Assembly (NCBI GenBank): GCA_949295035.1
Contig: CASFJO010000087.1
Span: 1-38,106 of the forward strand
Reading direction: 5' to 3'
Length of the DNA: 38,106 nucleotides
Source of the DNA: an uncultured Gemmiger sp.
GTDB lineage: Bacteria > Bacillota > Clostridia > Oscillospirales > Ruminococcaceae
Part shown: positions 24,251 to 33,213 of the stretch, one piece after another
Layout: each line of letters opens with the position of its first letter
Numbering within the stretch: position 1 is the first letter of the stretch
The notes under the pieces: model-generated
Seen by the model: the letters and a program-made list of their open reading frames with translations, nothing else
Databases searched by the model: none
Told to the model about the DNA's origin: nothing
Position numbers and translations under genes: made by a program

Positions 24251-26905
24251 ATGAACGTCTCCAACCGCGGCTGCATTCGCCGCCTGAGCCTGCGCACCCT
24301 GCTGGCCAGCCGCACCCGGAACCTGGTGGCGGTGCTGGCCATTGCCCTGACGGCGGTGCTGTTCACCTCCCTGTTCACCATTGCCCTCTCCATCAACGAG
24401 GGCATTCAGCAGAACAACTTCCGCCAGGCCGGCGGCTGGGCCCACGGCACCTTCAAGTACCTGACGGAGGAACAGTTTGAGGATTTGAAGGACGATCCCC
24501 TCATTGACCAGTGGGGCCTGCGGCGCTTTGTGGGCATGCCCACCGACGTGCCCTTCAACAAATCCCATGTGGAGATCGGCTACTCCGACGCAAATCAGGC
24601 CCACTGGAGCTATTGCGATCCGGTGGAAGGCCGCCTGCCCCGGGAGGGCACCGACGAGGCTGCCACCGACACCCATGTGCTGGAACTGCTGGGGGTGGAG
24701 CCGGAACTGGGCGCGCAATTCACCGTCACCTTTACTGTGGACGGCCGCGAGACCACCCAGACCTTTACCCTGTGCGGCTGGTGGGAGTATGACGAGGCCG
24801 TCGTCGCAAACCACATCCTCATCCCCGAGAGCCGGGTGGACGCCATTCTGGCCGAGGCGGGCGTTACCCCGCCCGGCAGCGACGGCATGACCGGCAGCTG
24901 GAACCTGGACGTGATGCTGCAACACGGGGCCCGCTCCATCGCCTCCGATCTGGAGGAGATTTTGGCCAACCACGGCTATCAGTCAGAAACTCCTGGCGAA
25001 ACCTATATTTCCACCGGCGTCAACTGGGGCTACACCGGGGCGCAGCTCTCGGACAAGCTGGATCCCACCGTGGCGGCCATCGTCGCGGGGGTGCTGCTCC
25101 TGATCCTGCTCACCGGCTACCTCATCATCTACAATGTGTTTCAGATCTCGGTGGCCGGGGACATCCGCTTCTACGGCCTGCTGAAAACCATCGGCACCAC
25201 GCCCCGGCAGCTGCGGCGGATCATCCGCACCCAGGCTCTGGCCCTCTCCCTCGTCGGCATCCCTGTGGGCCTGCTGCTGGGCTGGCTGCTGGGCGGCGTG
25301 CTCACCCCGGTCATTGTCGCGCGGCTGGACGGGGTGACCAGCGTGGTGTCGGCAAGTCCCCTTCTCTTTGCGGGCGCGGCCCTCTTTGCCCTGGCGACGG
25401 TGCTCATCTCCTGCCGCCGCCCCGGCCGTCTGGCGGGCAAGGTGTCCCCGGTGGAGGCAGTGCGCTACACCGAGGGCAAGGCCCTGAAACGGAAAACCCG
25501 GCGCGGCGGCAAGGGGGTGTCGCTGCTGTCCATGGCATGGGCCAACCTGGGCCGCAGCCGGGGCAAGACCTTTCTTACCGTGCTGTCCCTGACGCTGGCC
25601 GTGGTGCTGCTGACCCTGACGGTGACCTTCACCGGCGGCTTTGACATGGACAAATATGTGTCCACCTTCACCGCCAGCGACTTCATTCTGGCCGACGCGG
25701 GCCAGTTCCAGACCGGCGGGGAGGGATTTAACAGCGGGATGGCGGTGCCGGAGGAGGTCATCGCCGCGGTGGATGCCCAAGGGGGCGTCACCGGCAGCGG
25801 CCGTGTCTACGGCAAGACCAGCTCCGCCCTGGAATTTGTCACCGAGGAATACTACCGCGCCCTGTGGGGCCGCTGGAACACCCCCGAGCAGCTGGACAGT
25901 ATGCTCGCTTTCATGGACCGCAATGAAAACGGCCTGCTGGCGGACCGGGTGCAGCTCTACGGCATGGAGCCCTTTGCCCTCGACCACCTGACCGTGCTGG
26001 AGGGCGACCTTTCCAGACTGAACGACCCGGACAAAAACTGCATTGCCGCCGTGTACAGCGAGGACGACTACGGCAACCCGGAGATGGACAGCCACTGGGC
26101 CCGGCTGGGGGACACGGTGACCATCCGCTATGTGGAGGCGTTCGAGTATTACGACCCCGCCACCGGCGAGGTCTACGGCGCATGGGACAATGTGCCGGAG
26201 GGTACGGCCTTTGCCGAGCGGGCGGTGGAGTACCGGGACGTGGACTACACCGTGGCCGCCTTAGTGTCGGTGCCCTCCGCCCTGAGCTACCGCTACTACG
26301 GCGCCGACGAGTTCGTGCTGGGCGCGGAAGCCTTTCTCCGGGACACGGGCACCGACTGCGTCATGTACTACGCCTTTGACACCACCGACGAAGCCAACGC
26401 CGCCATGGAAGCCTTTCTCCAGGATTACACGGAGAATGTGAATCCCCAATTCGACTACGAGAGCAAGGCCACCTATGCCGGGGAGTTTGAGAGCACCCGG
26501 AGTATGTTCCTGCTGCTGGGCGGCGCTTTGAGCTTCATCGTGGGCCTGGTGGGGGTGCTCAACTTTTTCAACGCCATTCTCACCGGCATCACCGCCCGCC
26601 GCCGGGAGCTGGCGGTGCTCCAGTCCATCGGCATGACCGCCCGGCAGCTGCGAATCATGCTGGCTTTGGAGGGACTGCTGTATACCCTGGGCGCGGCGCT
26701 GCTGGCACTGGCGCTGGTCGTGGTCACGGCGCCCATCCTCGGGCCGGGGCTCAGTCGGCTGCTCTGGTTTTTCACCTACCGCTTTACCCTCTGGCCCATC
26801 GCGGCGGTGCTGCCCCTGTTCGGGGCGCTGGGCATCCTCATCCCGGTGCTCAGCTGCCGCGCCGCCCAGCGCTATTCCGTGGTGGAGCGTCTGCGGCAGG
26901 AGTGA
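24251..26905 (+). CDS. FtsX-family ABC transporter permease
   Basis: An 884-residue permease. It has an N-terminal helix (NLVAVLAIALTAVLFTSLFTIALS), a roughly 230-residue extracytoplasmic domain, three helices with the first FtsX fold (about 280-400), another signal-like helix (TFLTVLSLTLAVVLLTLTVTF, around 440), a second large external domain, and a last FtsX fold (about 755-880). The two large external domains and duplicated FtsX folds are typical of 8-10 helix antimicrobial-peptide or lipoprotein-releasing permeases. I chose ATG 24251, with AAGGGGG 8 bases upstream, over GTG 24242. With the ATPase, kinase and regulator it forms a putative peptide-sensing and detoxification module. The substrate is unknown. 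Confidence 0.9.
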   Translation: MNVSNRGCIRRLSLRTLLASRTRNLVAVLAIALTAVLFTSLFTIALSINEGIQQNNFRQAGGWAHGTFKYLTEEQFEDLKDDPLIDQWGLRRFVGMPTDVPFNKSHVEIGYSDANQAHWSYCDPVEGRLPREGTDEAATDTHVLELLGVEPELGAQFTVTFTVDGRETTQTFTLCGWWEYDEAVVANHILIPESRVDAILAEAGVTPPGSDGMTGSWNLDVMLQHGARSIASDLEEILANHGYQSETPGETYISTGVNWGYTGAQLSDKLDPTVAAIVAGVLLLILLTGYLIIYNVFQISVAGDIRFYGLLKTIGTTPRQLRRIIRTQALALSLVGIPVGLLLGWLLGGVLTPVIVARLDGVTSVVSASPLLFAGAALFALATVLISCRRPGRLAGKVSPVEAVRYTEGKALKRKTRRGGKGVSLLSMAWANLGRSRGKTFLTVLSLTLAVVLLTLTVTFTGGFDMDKYVSTFTASDFILADAGQFQTGGEGFNSGMAVPEEVIAAVDAQGGVTGSGRVYGKTSSALEFVTEEYYRALWGRWNTPEQLDSMLAFMDRNENGLLADRVQLYGMEPFALDHLTVLEGDLSRLNDPDKNCIAAVYSEDDYGNPEMDSHWARLGDTVTIRYVEAFEYYDPATGEVYGAWDNVPEGTAFAERAVEYRDVDYTVAALVSVPSALSYRYYGADEFVLGAEAFLRDTGTDCVMYYAFDTTDEANAAMEAFLQDYTENVNPQFDYESKATYAGEFESTRSMFLLLGGALSFIVGLVGVLNFFNAILTGITARRRELAVLQSIGMTARQLRIMLALEGLLYTLGAALLALALVVVTAPILGPGLSRLLWFFTYRFTLWPIAAVLPLFGALGILIPVLSCRAAQRYSVVERLRQE

Positions 26906-26957
26906 AAACGGAAGTTCAAAACAAGCTGACCACCATTTGACCACCACGCATGCAAAC

Positions 26958-26996
26958 GCCCGCGAAGCCGGTTCTGAAAAGGCTTCGCGGGCTTTT
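26958..26996 (+). terminator. Terminator of the ABC transporter operon
   Basis: A perfect 12-bp stem (GCCCGCGAAGCC and complement) closes an 11-base loop and is followed by TTTTG. Confidence 0.85.
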
Positions 26997-27061
26997 GTAT
27001 ACCATTTCCGATTTGTGCATGACTGACGAAAAACGGCTTGAAATCGCGGTTTTTCGTTGGC

Positions 27062-27116
27062 TGTCTGGGTTCTCCGACCCGGAAGGCCGCTGGTTCGAAT
27101 CCAGTCGGGCGCACCA
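27062..27116 (+). pseudogene. 3' remnant of tRNA-Arg (UCU-like)
   Basis: GCTGGTTCGAATCCAGT is a T arm and CGGGCGCACCA an acceptor 3' strand with CCA, as in tRNA-Arg. An anticodon-arm-like CTGGG-TTCTCCGA-CCCGG precedes it, with an 8-base loop. No GCGCCCG 5' acceptor strand exists upstream, so the 5' half is missing. Such 3' halves are typical of att sites left by integration in tRNA genes. Confidence 0.7.
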
Positions 27117-27117
27117 G

Positions 27118-27155
27118 ATCGTCGCAAGCGTCATAACGCTTGCGACGATTTTTTT
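27118..27155 (+). terminator. Terminator after the tRNA-Arg remnant
   Basis: ATCGTCGCAAGCG pairs perfectly with CGCTTGCGACGAT around TCATAA, followed by seven T. Confidence 0.92.
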
Positions 27156-27288
27156 GTACGGGGCGTTATCCGAACATAAACTTCGCCATGGGCGGGGCTT
27201 TCCAAACAGAGGCAGGGTGGATTCGCAGGCTGGCGTCCGTATCCCAGAACCTATATAACAAAACCAATACAAAACAAAAGAGATTACC

Positions 27289-27432
27289 ATAAACCTCATA
27301 GCCCTCTCCGGCACCCACAGCTTGCTGCGGACGGTAGCACTGCAGGGACCGGCACGCAATCGAACTGCAGGCCGCAAAAGACTTTTATTGCGCGGGCAGG
27401 TCGGTGTCCTGCATCTGGGCGGCGGAATGTTG
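27289..27432 (+). pseudogene. Decayed start of a second YfcE-type phosphoesterase
   Basis: The frame from ATA at 27289 reads INLIALSGTHSLLRTVALQ, parallel to MNLIILSDTHGLLRPAVLE at 7831. About 36 of 50 bases match over the best stretch. The start codon has become ATA, the metal-binding Asp of SDTHG is Gly, and the homology dissolves after about 35 codons (a later VLHLGG may echo ILHAGD). It is a dead gene relic. Confidence 0.55.
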
Positions 27433-27458
27433 CATTCGCAACACGTTTGCATTATACT
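27430..27458 (+). promoter_or_regulatory. Promoter of the LuxR-type gene with inverted repeat
   Basis: TTGCAT (27430-27435) and TATACT (27453-27458) are 17 bp apart. TGTTGC-ATTC-GCAACA (27428-27443) is a perfect dyad over the -35, a probable operator. Confidence 0.65.
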
Positions 27459-27513
27459 ATAAAAAAACGCGGGTGCGGCGATACGGCGCATTGCATCCAG
27501 AAGGAGGAAGATC

Positions 27514-28965
27514 ATGGGTTGCGTTCCGGTCAACCGTGCTGTGGATGGGCGCAATGCGCGCAGGGCGGCTTTTCTGGCCCTCCTTTTTTCCACCTATATG
27601 TTCGAATACATGGTCACCCTCACCTTCATCGACCAGCGGAACATCGCCATTTCCGGCTCCTCCTGGCAGCTTGCCCTGCACTACATCGACACGCTCCTTT
27701 CCGCCACAGGCTTTGCCTCCTTCGCGCTGCTGCGAAGGATCTTCAAGGAGGAAAAAACGCGGGTCAGGCTGCTGGTGATTCCGAACATGGTGTATTGCGT
27801 GAGCATGATCGCCCTTTGCTTTATGGACTCGGTGGCGGCCTATTCCGTTACCGCAATGCTGACCGCTTTTTCTCTGGGCGTGCTGGGCGGGATGGTCTAC
27901 TTCTGCATGTCCCAGGCGTTGGCCCAGACCTCCTGCATGGGAAAGGTCATGGCGGCGGGGGCGGCAGCGGCGGTATTGCTTCAGTATCTGCTGCAGAAGC
28001 ATCTGGATATCGTCCTCGGCCTGCCGGTGGTGCTGGTCCTGGGGTTTTCGGCAACGCTTTGGCTCACCGTCAAAAGGCCCTGGGATTGGCTGGGAGAAGA
28101 CTGCCTTCCCTATGCCAAGGAGTCGCCGGCATCCAAAAGCGAGCTTCGGCAAAAGCAGTTCATCCTGTCGCTCACCGTGGTGGCCCTTGCGGTGGTCGGG
28201 ATCTTTTACGACGCGCAGATGATGCGGCTCAACGTGCAGACCCGCTACCAGGAGTTCGATTATTACGCCTGGCCTCGCCTGTTCCTCATTGTCGGCTACG
28301 CTTTGATTGGGATCATCGGCGATGTGAAACAGCAGAAATACGTTCCCATCGCCACCTTGTGCACGGCGATGTTTGCCGTGTTCAACCCAATCCTGCTGGG
28401 GGAGATGGAAGGCTACCAGTTTAATATGTGCATCCACTATGCCTGCCTGGGGGCCAGCGTCTCCTATTTCAACCTGATGTTCTGGAACATTGCCCCCAAG
28501 ACCGGCTGTCCTGAGCTTTGGGCCAGCATGGGGCGGGTGATAAGCGGCCCGGTGGAGGCCGCCCTATCGGCCATGCAGGTGGCGGACCTGCCCTTGAACG
28601 CGATGGTCGGCATCGACATTCTGATGTTTGTGTTGCTGGTTCTTGCGCTGGCGGCGGGCGACTATCTGCAGATCGGCCGCCGGGAGGAGAAGGAGCGGCC
28701 GGACGGGCGGCCCGTCGGCCCGCCGGAATTGACGCAGCAGCAGCGGCTTGCGCTGTACGCGGTCCATTGCTCCCTGACGCCCCGCGAGACCGAGGTGCTG
28801 GAAAAGCTGCTGACCACCGAGGACGGCGTGCAGGAGATCGCGGACAGTTTGTATATATCCCGCCGCATGCTCCAGCGGTACATCGCCTCCATTTACGAAA
28901 AGACCGGCACCGGTTCCCGGATCGGGCTTTTCCGGCGCTACACCGGTTTTATGACCAAAGAATAA
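27514..28965 (+). CDS. Membrane-bound LuxR-type regulator with 12-TM MFS-like domain
   Basis: A 483-residue protein. Roughly residues 15-390 form about 12 hydrophobic helices in two groups of six, split by a polar loop (residues 190-215), like a major facilitator fold. The last 70 residues are a LuxR helix-turn-helix: SLTPRETEVLEKLLTTEDGVQEIADSLYISRRMLQRYIASIYEKTG. I know this layout mainly from gut Actinobacteria (Eggerthella group), where dozens of such regulators sit next to substrate-specific redox or transport genes. The membrane domain probably senses a small molecule. AAGGAGG precedes the ATG. No dedicated target gene is adjacent on the same strand; the divergent-facing lipoproteins are separated by a strong terminator. 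Confidence 0.85.
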   Translation: MGCVPVNRAVDGRNARRAAFLALLFSTYMFEYMVTLTFIDQRNIAISGSSWQLALHYIDTLLSATGFASFALLRRIFKEEKTRVRLLVIPNMVYCVSMIALCFMDSVAAYSVTAMLTAFSLGVLGGMVYFCMSQALAQTSCMGKVMAAGAAAAVLLQYLLQKHLDIVLGLPVVLVLGFSATLWLTVKRPWDWLGEDCLPYAKESPASKSELRQKQFILSLTVVALAVVGIFYDAQMMRLNVQTRYQEFDYYAWPRLFLIVGYALIGIIGDVKQQKYVPIATLCTAMFAVFNPILLGEMEGYQFNMCIHYACLGASVSYFNLMFWNIAPKTGCPELWASMGRVISGPVEAALSAMQVADLPLNAMVGIDILMFVLLVLALAAGDYLQIGRREEKERPDGRPVGPPELTQQQRLALYAVHCSLTPRETEVLEKLLTTEDGVQEIADSLYISRRMLQRYIASIYEKTGTGSRIGLFRRYTGFMTKE

Positions 28966-28972
28966 CCAGGAT

Positions 28973-29022
28973 AAAACACGCTGCCCCATCACCCGGCCGG
29001 GTGATGGGGCAGCGTGTTTTTT
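28973..29022. terminator. Long bidirectional terminator palindrome
   Basis: A 48-bp perfect palindrome (28973-29020; arms of 24) runs into T6. It lies between the convergent LuxR and lipoprotein genes. Confidence 0.92.
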
Positions 29023-29063
29023 GCCCGGCGGACCTGCCGGGAACCGGGCCGGCGGTTTTCCCG

Positions 29064-29894
29064 TCAGGCCACCAGGGTCAAAAGGGCCTCGTACGCCGGC
29101 ATATCGTCGGGCGTGGAAATGCCGACGTCCCAATAGATAGCGTAAAGGTCGCCCTGGTATTCGCCATAGGGGTTGCACATGAGCCGGTAGGGCGTGCCGC
29201 CGCAGTCGTACTCCAAAACTGTGCTCAGAAAACCCTCGTCCTCGGTGCTCACGCCGTACCCGCAGTGGGTGAGGAAATGCTCGATCAGCTCCACGCTGCT
29301 GGTATAATCGGACCTGGACTCAAAGCTGTCGATTGCCTCGGCGGCGGGCAGCATCAGCTGGGCGTAAAGCGCGCCGACCTCCTCCTCGGTGTACTGGGGG
29401 AAGAGGGCAGCCAGCAGGTCCATCATGGCTTCGCAGGAAAGGGCGTTGTCGTTCTTGCCCACGTTCGCGCTGTTGCTGAGGGTGAACAGCGCCTTGAAGA
29501 GCACCAGCCGCCCGTCGGGGTCGTAGATGAGGCGGGCGTTCATGATGTTGTCGGGGTCGCTGCCGGTGAAATCGCCCACCAGCCCCATAATGCGGCCCAC
29601 CGCCTGGTCGTCCCAGAGCAACACGCGGTAGACGGAATAGCCCTGCTCCTGGAAGGAGGTGCCCTCCAGGGTCTGGGCGTCGCTCTCCACCATGTAGGCG
29701 TAGCCGTCGGTGTTGTTGTTGAAGTTCTCGATGAAGCTCTCGATGGCGGCGGCGTCTTTAAAGCCCAGTTCGGTGCTCACCACCGCGTCCTCGTCTTCGC
29801 CGGGCGCGCCGCCGCCCGTCTGCGCGCCGCCGCAGGCCGCAAGGCACAAGAGCATGAACGCGGCCAGCAGCAATGCCAATCCCTTTTTCAACAT
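29064..29894 (-). CDS. Lipoprotein of unknown function
   Basis: A 276-residue lipoprotein: signal peptide MLKKGLALLLAAFMLLCLAAC with lipobox LAAC (C21), then a short Gly-rich linker and a compact acidic domain. Segments are ELGFKDAAAIESFIENFNNN, VLLWDDQAVGRIMGLVGDF, a two-strand hairpin with DPDGRLV, a helical middle, and YDCGGTPYRLMCNPYGEYQG. I do not recognise a named family. GGAGG lies before the ATG. It is last in a row of three minus-strand lipoprotein genes, so all three may act at the same cell-surface site. Confidence 0.8.
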   Translation of the reverse strand: MLKKGLALLLAAFMLLCLAACGGAQTGGGAPGEDEDAVVSTELGFKDAAAIESFIENFNNNTDGYAYMVESDAQTLEGTSFQEQGYSVYRVLLWDDQAVGRIMGLVGDFTGSDPDNIMNARLIYDPDGRLVLFKALFTLSNSANVGKNDNALSCEAMMDLLAALFPQYTEEEVGALYAQLMLPAAEAIDSFESRSDYTSSVELIEHFLTHCGYGVSTEDEGFLSTVLEYDCGGTPYRLMCNPYGEYQGDLYAIYWDVGISTPDDMPAYEALLTLVA

Positions 29895-29986
29895 AGATCG
29901 TTCCTCCGTTTTCTGTGTTCTTATGGTGGCCGGGGCCGGGGCCTGGCCCGGCGCCGGTTACCGCGTGGAAAGAGGCGCGGCGGGCG

Positions 29987-31732
29987 TCAGCCGGCCGCGA
30001 AGAAGGCGCCCGCCGAGGCAAAGGCCGCTTCGATGGCGATCTTGCCGTCGGTGGTCATGTAGCCCAGCAGCCCGCTTTGCGCGTCCTGGTAGGCCACCAG
30101 GCCGCTGCCGCAGGAGAAATAGCCGCTGATGGAAGGGTCGCTTGCCACCACGTTGCCGCTGGTGTCGATGAGGATCCACCGGTCGCCGTCCTGCACCTTG
30201 CCCACGCCGTCCCAGAAGGTGCAGCCGCCCACATAGGGGTCGGTGCCGGTGGCCACCATGCTGGCCGTGCGATAGGCGGGCGCGATGACCATTTCCCCCG
30301 CCTCGTTGATAAAGCCCCACAGCCCGTTTTGCAGCACCGGCGCCAGCCCGCTGCTGAACACCATGGCCTGCTCAAACGCAAAGTCGATCATCACCTTGCC
30401 GTCCTTGTCGATGAAGCCGTAGCGGCCGTTCTGATCCTGGGCCAGGTACCAGCCGTTCTCGCAGTAGTGGAGATAGGGATACTGGCAGGGCACGACCACG
30501 TTGCCGCTGTCGTCGCACAGGCCGTAGAGGTCCGCGCCGTGGAACGGCCCGCCGGGCTTGATCTTCACCCGCATGTTGGGGTCAAAGCCGTTTTCGTCCG
30601 CGTAGTACTCCTTGGGGATGGTGGCCAGGATGTTGCCCTGGGTATCCAGGATGACCGGCGCGTCCTCGCTGCCCATCCGCTGGTCGGTGGCCTCGTTCAC
30701 CCGGCGGGCGGCCACGGCCTTGCCGCCGGTAAAATTAGAGGCGAAGCCGAAGAAGTAGGTGCTGGCGTAGCCCGAACCGGTGACCTTGGGCAGCGCCTGC
30801 GCGCTGAACAGCACGTTGCCGTCCCGGTCGATGTAAATTTTGTCGTAGCTGCTGTCGGTCTTCAGCTCCACCGCCGCGATGCCCTCCCGGAACTGCTCGG
30901 AGCTGGCCAGGGGGTAGGTGGCCCCGTCGCTGTCGCGCACCTCCCGGATCACCAGCGTGCCGGCGCGGTCGATGTAGGCCCAGCTGCCGTCCGTCAGCTG
31001 CACCATGGCGCGCCCGTCGGAAAAGTCATAGGCGCTCTGGAACTGGGGCTGGATGCGCCAGTCGCCCGCCTTGTCAATGTAGCCGTAGAGGCCGGTGTCC
31101 GCGTCCTGCACGGCCGCGAGGGCGCCGTCGTCCGCCAGCTGCACCGCCTCCAGCGCGGCGGACTGCCCCTGGGGCAGCTCGCCGGTGTATTCCGGCAGAG
31201 GGGCTTTGGGGTCGGCGTTGTACGCCTCCAGCGCCATCATGAACTCGATCACCGCCGTGTCGTCCTCCATGGCCGCGTCCATGTCCATCACCGGGAAATC
31301 GGCCGCCCGCGCCGCCGTTTGCCGCACACGCTCCAGGAAAAGCGACGCCTCGGCGTTTTCAGAGGGGGAGAGGACGACCACCGGCTGCGCGTCGGTCTCG
31401 GTGACGTAGCAGCGGATGAAGATGTCCTGCGGCCCGCTCACCATCAGCACCGAGAAGGAGGTGGCGGACGCCGCCTCCGGGTAGCGGTAGAGCCCCCAGG
31501 TGGAGGGCACTTCCAGCGTGACGCCGTAGCCGTCGTAGCCGGTCCATTGGGTGTCGGCAAAGGACACGCTCTCCGTGCTTCCGCCGCCATACATCACCTC
31601 GCCCTGCTCCTGCCGGGACGAGGACGCTTCACCCGCGCCGCCGGCGGGGACGGACGGCTCCTGGGACGCCGTTCCGCAGGCGGCAAGGCAGAAAACGCAG
31701 ACCGTCAGCAAAAGCGAAAACCATCTCTTCAT
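29987..31732 (-). CDS. Lipoprotein with WG repeats
   Basis: A 581-residue lipoprotein with lipobox CLAAC (C19) and a Ser/Gly linker. After an N-terminal domain (LEVPSTWGLYRYPEA; VLMVSGPQDIFIRCYV) the C-terminal two thirds is built from WG-type repeats: GLYGYIDKAGDWRIQPQF, GSWAYIDRAGTLVI, GRYGFIDKDGKVMIDFAF, GLWGFINEAGEMVIAP, and GLLGYMTTDGKIAIEAAF. Each has the G-x-W/Y-G-F/Y-I-D-x-x-G-K pattern and predicts a beta-propeller-like or solenoid fold. Such proteins are surface exposed and their ligands are unknown. GGAGGAA precedes the ATG. The N-terminal part resembles the neighbouring 441-residue lipoprotein only loosely. Confidence 0.88.
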   Translation of the reverse strand: MKRWFSLLLTVCVFCLAACGTASQEPSVPAGGAGEASSSRQEQGEVMYGGGSTESVSFADTQWTGYDGYGVTLEVPSTWGLYRYPEAASATSFSVLMVSGPQDIFIRCYVTETDAQPVVVLSPSENAEASLFLERVRQTAARAADFPVMDMDAAMEDDTAVIEFMMALEAYNADPKAPLPEYTGELPQGQSAALEAVQLADDGALAAVQDADTGLYGYIDKAGDWRIQPQFQSAYDFSDGRAMVQLTDGSWAYIDRAGTLVIREVRDSDGATYPLASSEQFREGIAAVELKTDSSYDKIYIDRDGNVLFSAQALPKVTGSGYASTYFFGFASNFTGGKAVAARRVNEATDQRMGSEDAPVILDTQGNILATIPKEYYADENGFDPNMRVKIKPGGPFHGADLYGLCDDSGNVVVPCQYPYLHYCENGWYLAQDQNGRYGFIDKDGKVMIDFAFEQAMVFSSGLAPVLQNGLWGFINEAGEMVIAPAYRTASMVATGTDPYVGGCTFWDGVGKVQDGDRWILIDTSGNVVASDPSISGYFSCGSGLVAYQDAQSGLLGYMTTDGKIAIEAAFASAGAFFAAG

Positions 31733-31765
31733 GGGTGTTCCTCCTTTTCTCTGTCGCTGCCGCCC

Positions 31766-33091
31766 TCAGTTGGGGATCAGCTGCTCCCAGCCCAGGGGCG
31801 CGTCGCCCTTTGAGCCAAAGTAGAATTCGTCCCCGTTCTGGAACACCGAGTCCACCTCGGTGCCCACCTTGATGGTGGAGCCGTCGGCGGTGGTGTATTC
31901 GTTCCGGTCGTAGATGTAGTCGCTCCAGTCGTTCGCCCAGTCGTCGGAGGTGTAGCCGGAATCGCCGGAGGACACCGAGGAATCGTAATCGTTCATGTAA
32001 GCCTGCGCCTGGGCCTCGGTCATGGCGGCGATGGAATTCGCCTGCTGCTGCATGACCATGTTGCGGATGTAGTTTCCATACGCCTGCTTGGCGTAGTTGA
32101 ACTCGTCGCGGATGACCATGTTGCTGCAGATCATCTCATACTCGCCGCTGTACCGGTCCAGCGTCGCCTCGTCCGGCGCGATGCACACCATGATCCCCGG
32201 CACCACCCACAGGGTGTTCACAAAGTTGATCCCGTAGGACGGGCTGATGTACTGCGCCGCGATGCAGAGGGTGGCGGCGTCCGCCATATAGGTCTGCCCG
32301 CCGCTGGTAAAGCGGTACCGCCGCATGGAAATGGTGCCCTCGCAGCTGGACGCCTGCGCGGTGACGCCGTACCCGCCGCCGATCTGGTTGATGCCGTCCA
32401 CCACCGTGTTGAGGAAGGTCTGGGCCGTCTGGTCAAGGAACGACTGGAACTCGGCGGGCACCGGCGTTTCGCTCACCACCGTGCCCCCCGTGCCCAGCAC
32501 GCCGTTGAAGTACATGTCCAGCACCTGCCCGGCGTTTTTGTAGGCCAGGTGGACGATGTAGGTCTCCATGTCGGTGTAGTCCTGGTGGGGGAACAGCCCG
32601 GTGTTGTCGTAGCTCTCCAGATAGTCCTGGGAGGTGTGGATCAGCACCGCGACCTGCTGGTCCGGGCTGGTGAACTGGACGGACGCGATGCAGGGGTTGC
32701 TGGTGGAAACGAAGCTCCAGTCGCACTGCACCTGGGCCGTCCAGCCGTAGGGCATCAGCACATCCATCACCGGGATGCCGGTGGCCGGGTCGGTGAGGGT
32801 GGTGTAGCTGCCAAAAGAGCCGCTGTAATCCGAGGTGTCCAGCTGGGACAGGTCCTGCCCGCCCTGCGCCTGGGCGTCCGGCGAGGACGTGTCCTCCTGC
32901 CAGAATGGATCCGAGTCGTCATACCAGGACGGGTCCTGCCCGTCCGGCTCCGAAACACCGGACCAGAACGTGTCCTGCCCGGGCGGTTCCGAGGGGGCGG
33001 CGGGCGGCCCGCCGGTATACCCGCCGCCGCAGGCGGTGAGCAGCAAAACCGCCGCGATGCCCAGGCAAACCGATCTTCTGCTTTTTTTCAT
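31766..33091 (-). CDS. Lipoprotein of unknown function with acidic Pro/Ser-rich linker
   Basis: A 441-residue lipoprotein: signal MKKSRRSVCLGIAAVLLLTAC (C21), then about 80 low-complexity residues rich in Pro, Gly, Asp and Trp (repeats like DPSWYDDSDPFWQED). A folded domain follows, starting LTDPATGIPVMDVLMPYGWTAQVQCDWSF, a pattern like domains that describe a profile of promiscuous surface lipoproteins in Clostridia. The tail is acidic (SGDSGYTSDDWANDWSDYIYDRN) and closes with FQNGDEFYFG. GAGG precedes the ATG. It is the promoter-proximal gene of the lipoprotein row and divergent from the solute-binding gene across the 33214-33396 repeats. Confidence 0.75.
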   Translation of the reverse strand: MKKSRRSVCLGIAAVLLLTACGGGYTGGPPAAPSEPPGQDTFWSGVSEPDGQDPSWYDDSDPFWQEDTSSPDAQAQGGQDLSQLDTSDYSGSFGSYTTLTDPATGIPVMDVLMPYGWTAQVQCDWSFVSTSNPCIASVQFTSPDQQVAVLIHTSQDYLESYDNTGLFPHQDYTDMETYIVHLAYKNAGQVLDMYFNGVLGTGGTVVSETPVPAEFQSFLDQTAQTFLNTVVDGINQIGGGYGVTAQASSCEGTISMRRYRFTSGGQTYMADAATLCIAAQYISPSYGINFVNTLWVVPGIMVCIAPDEATLDRYSGEYEMICSNMVIRDEFNYAKQAYGNYIRNMVMQQQANSIAAMTEAQAQAYMNDYDSSVSSGDSGYTSDDWANDWSDYIYDRNEYTTADGSTIKVGTEVDSVFQNGDEFYFGSKGDAPLGWEQLIPN

Positions 33092-33213
33092 CGCTTTTTT
33101 CCTCGCTTTCGTTGTTCCCCTGTGCGGGCGGCCGCTTTTCCAACGGCGCCGTCGTTCGCGCGCGGCTTTTCCGCCTCACTTTGACTATATAAGAGATGGG
33201 GGCGGTTTTGCAG

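Noticed and set aside
26916-27593. Minus-strand frames reading like WIRTSGLPGRR and RLDSNQRPSG
   Set aside because: These are well-known false proteins from antisense tRNA-like sequence; the real feature is the tRNA-Arg remnant.
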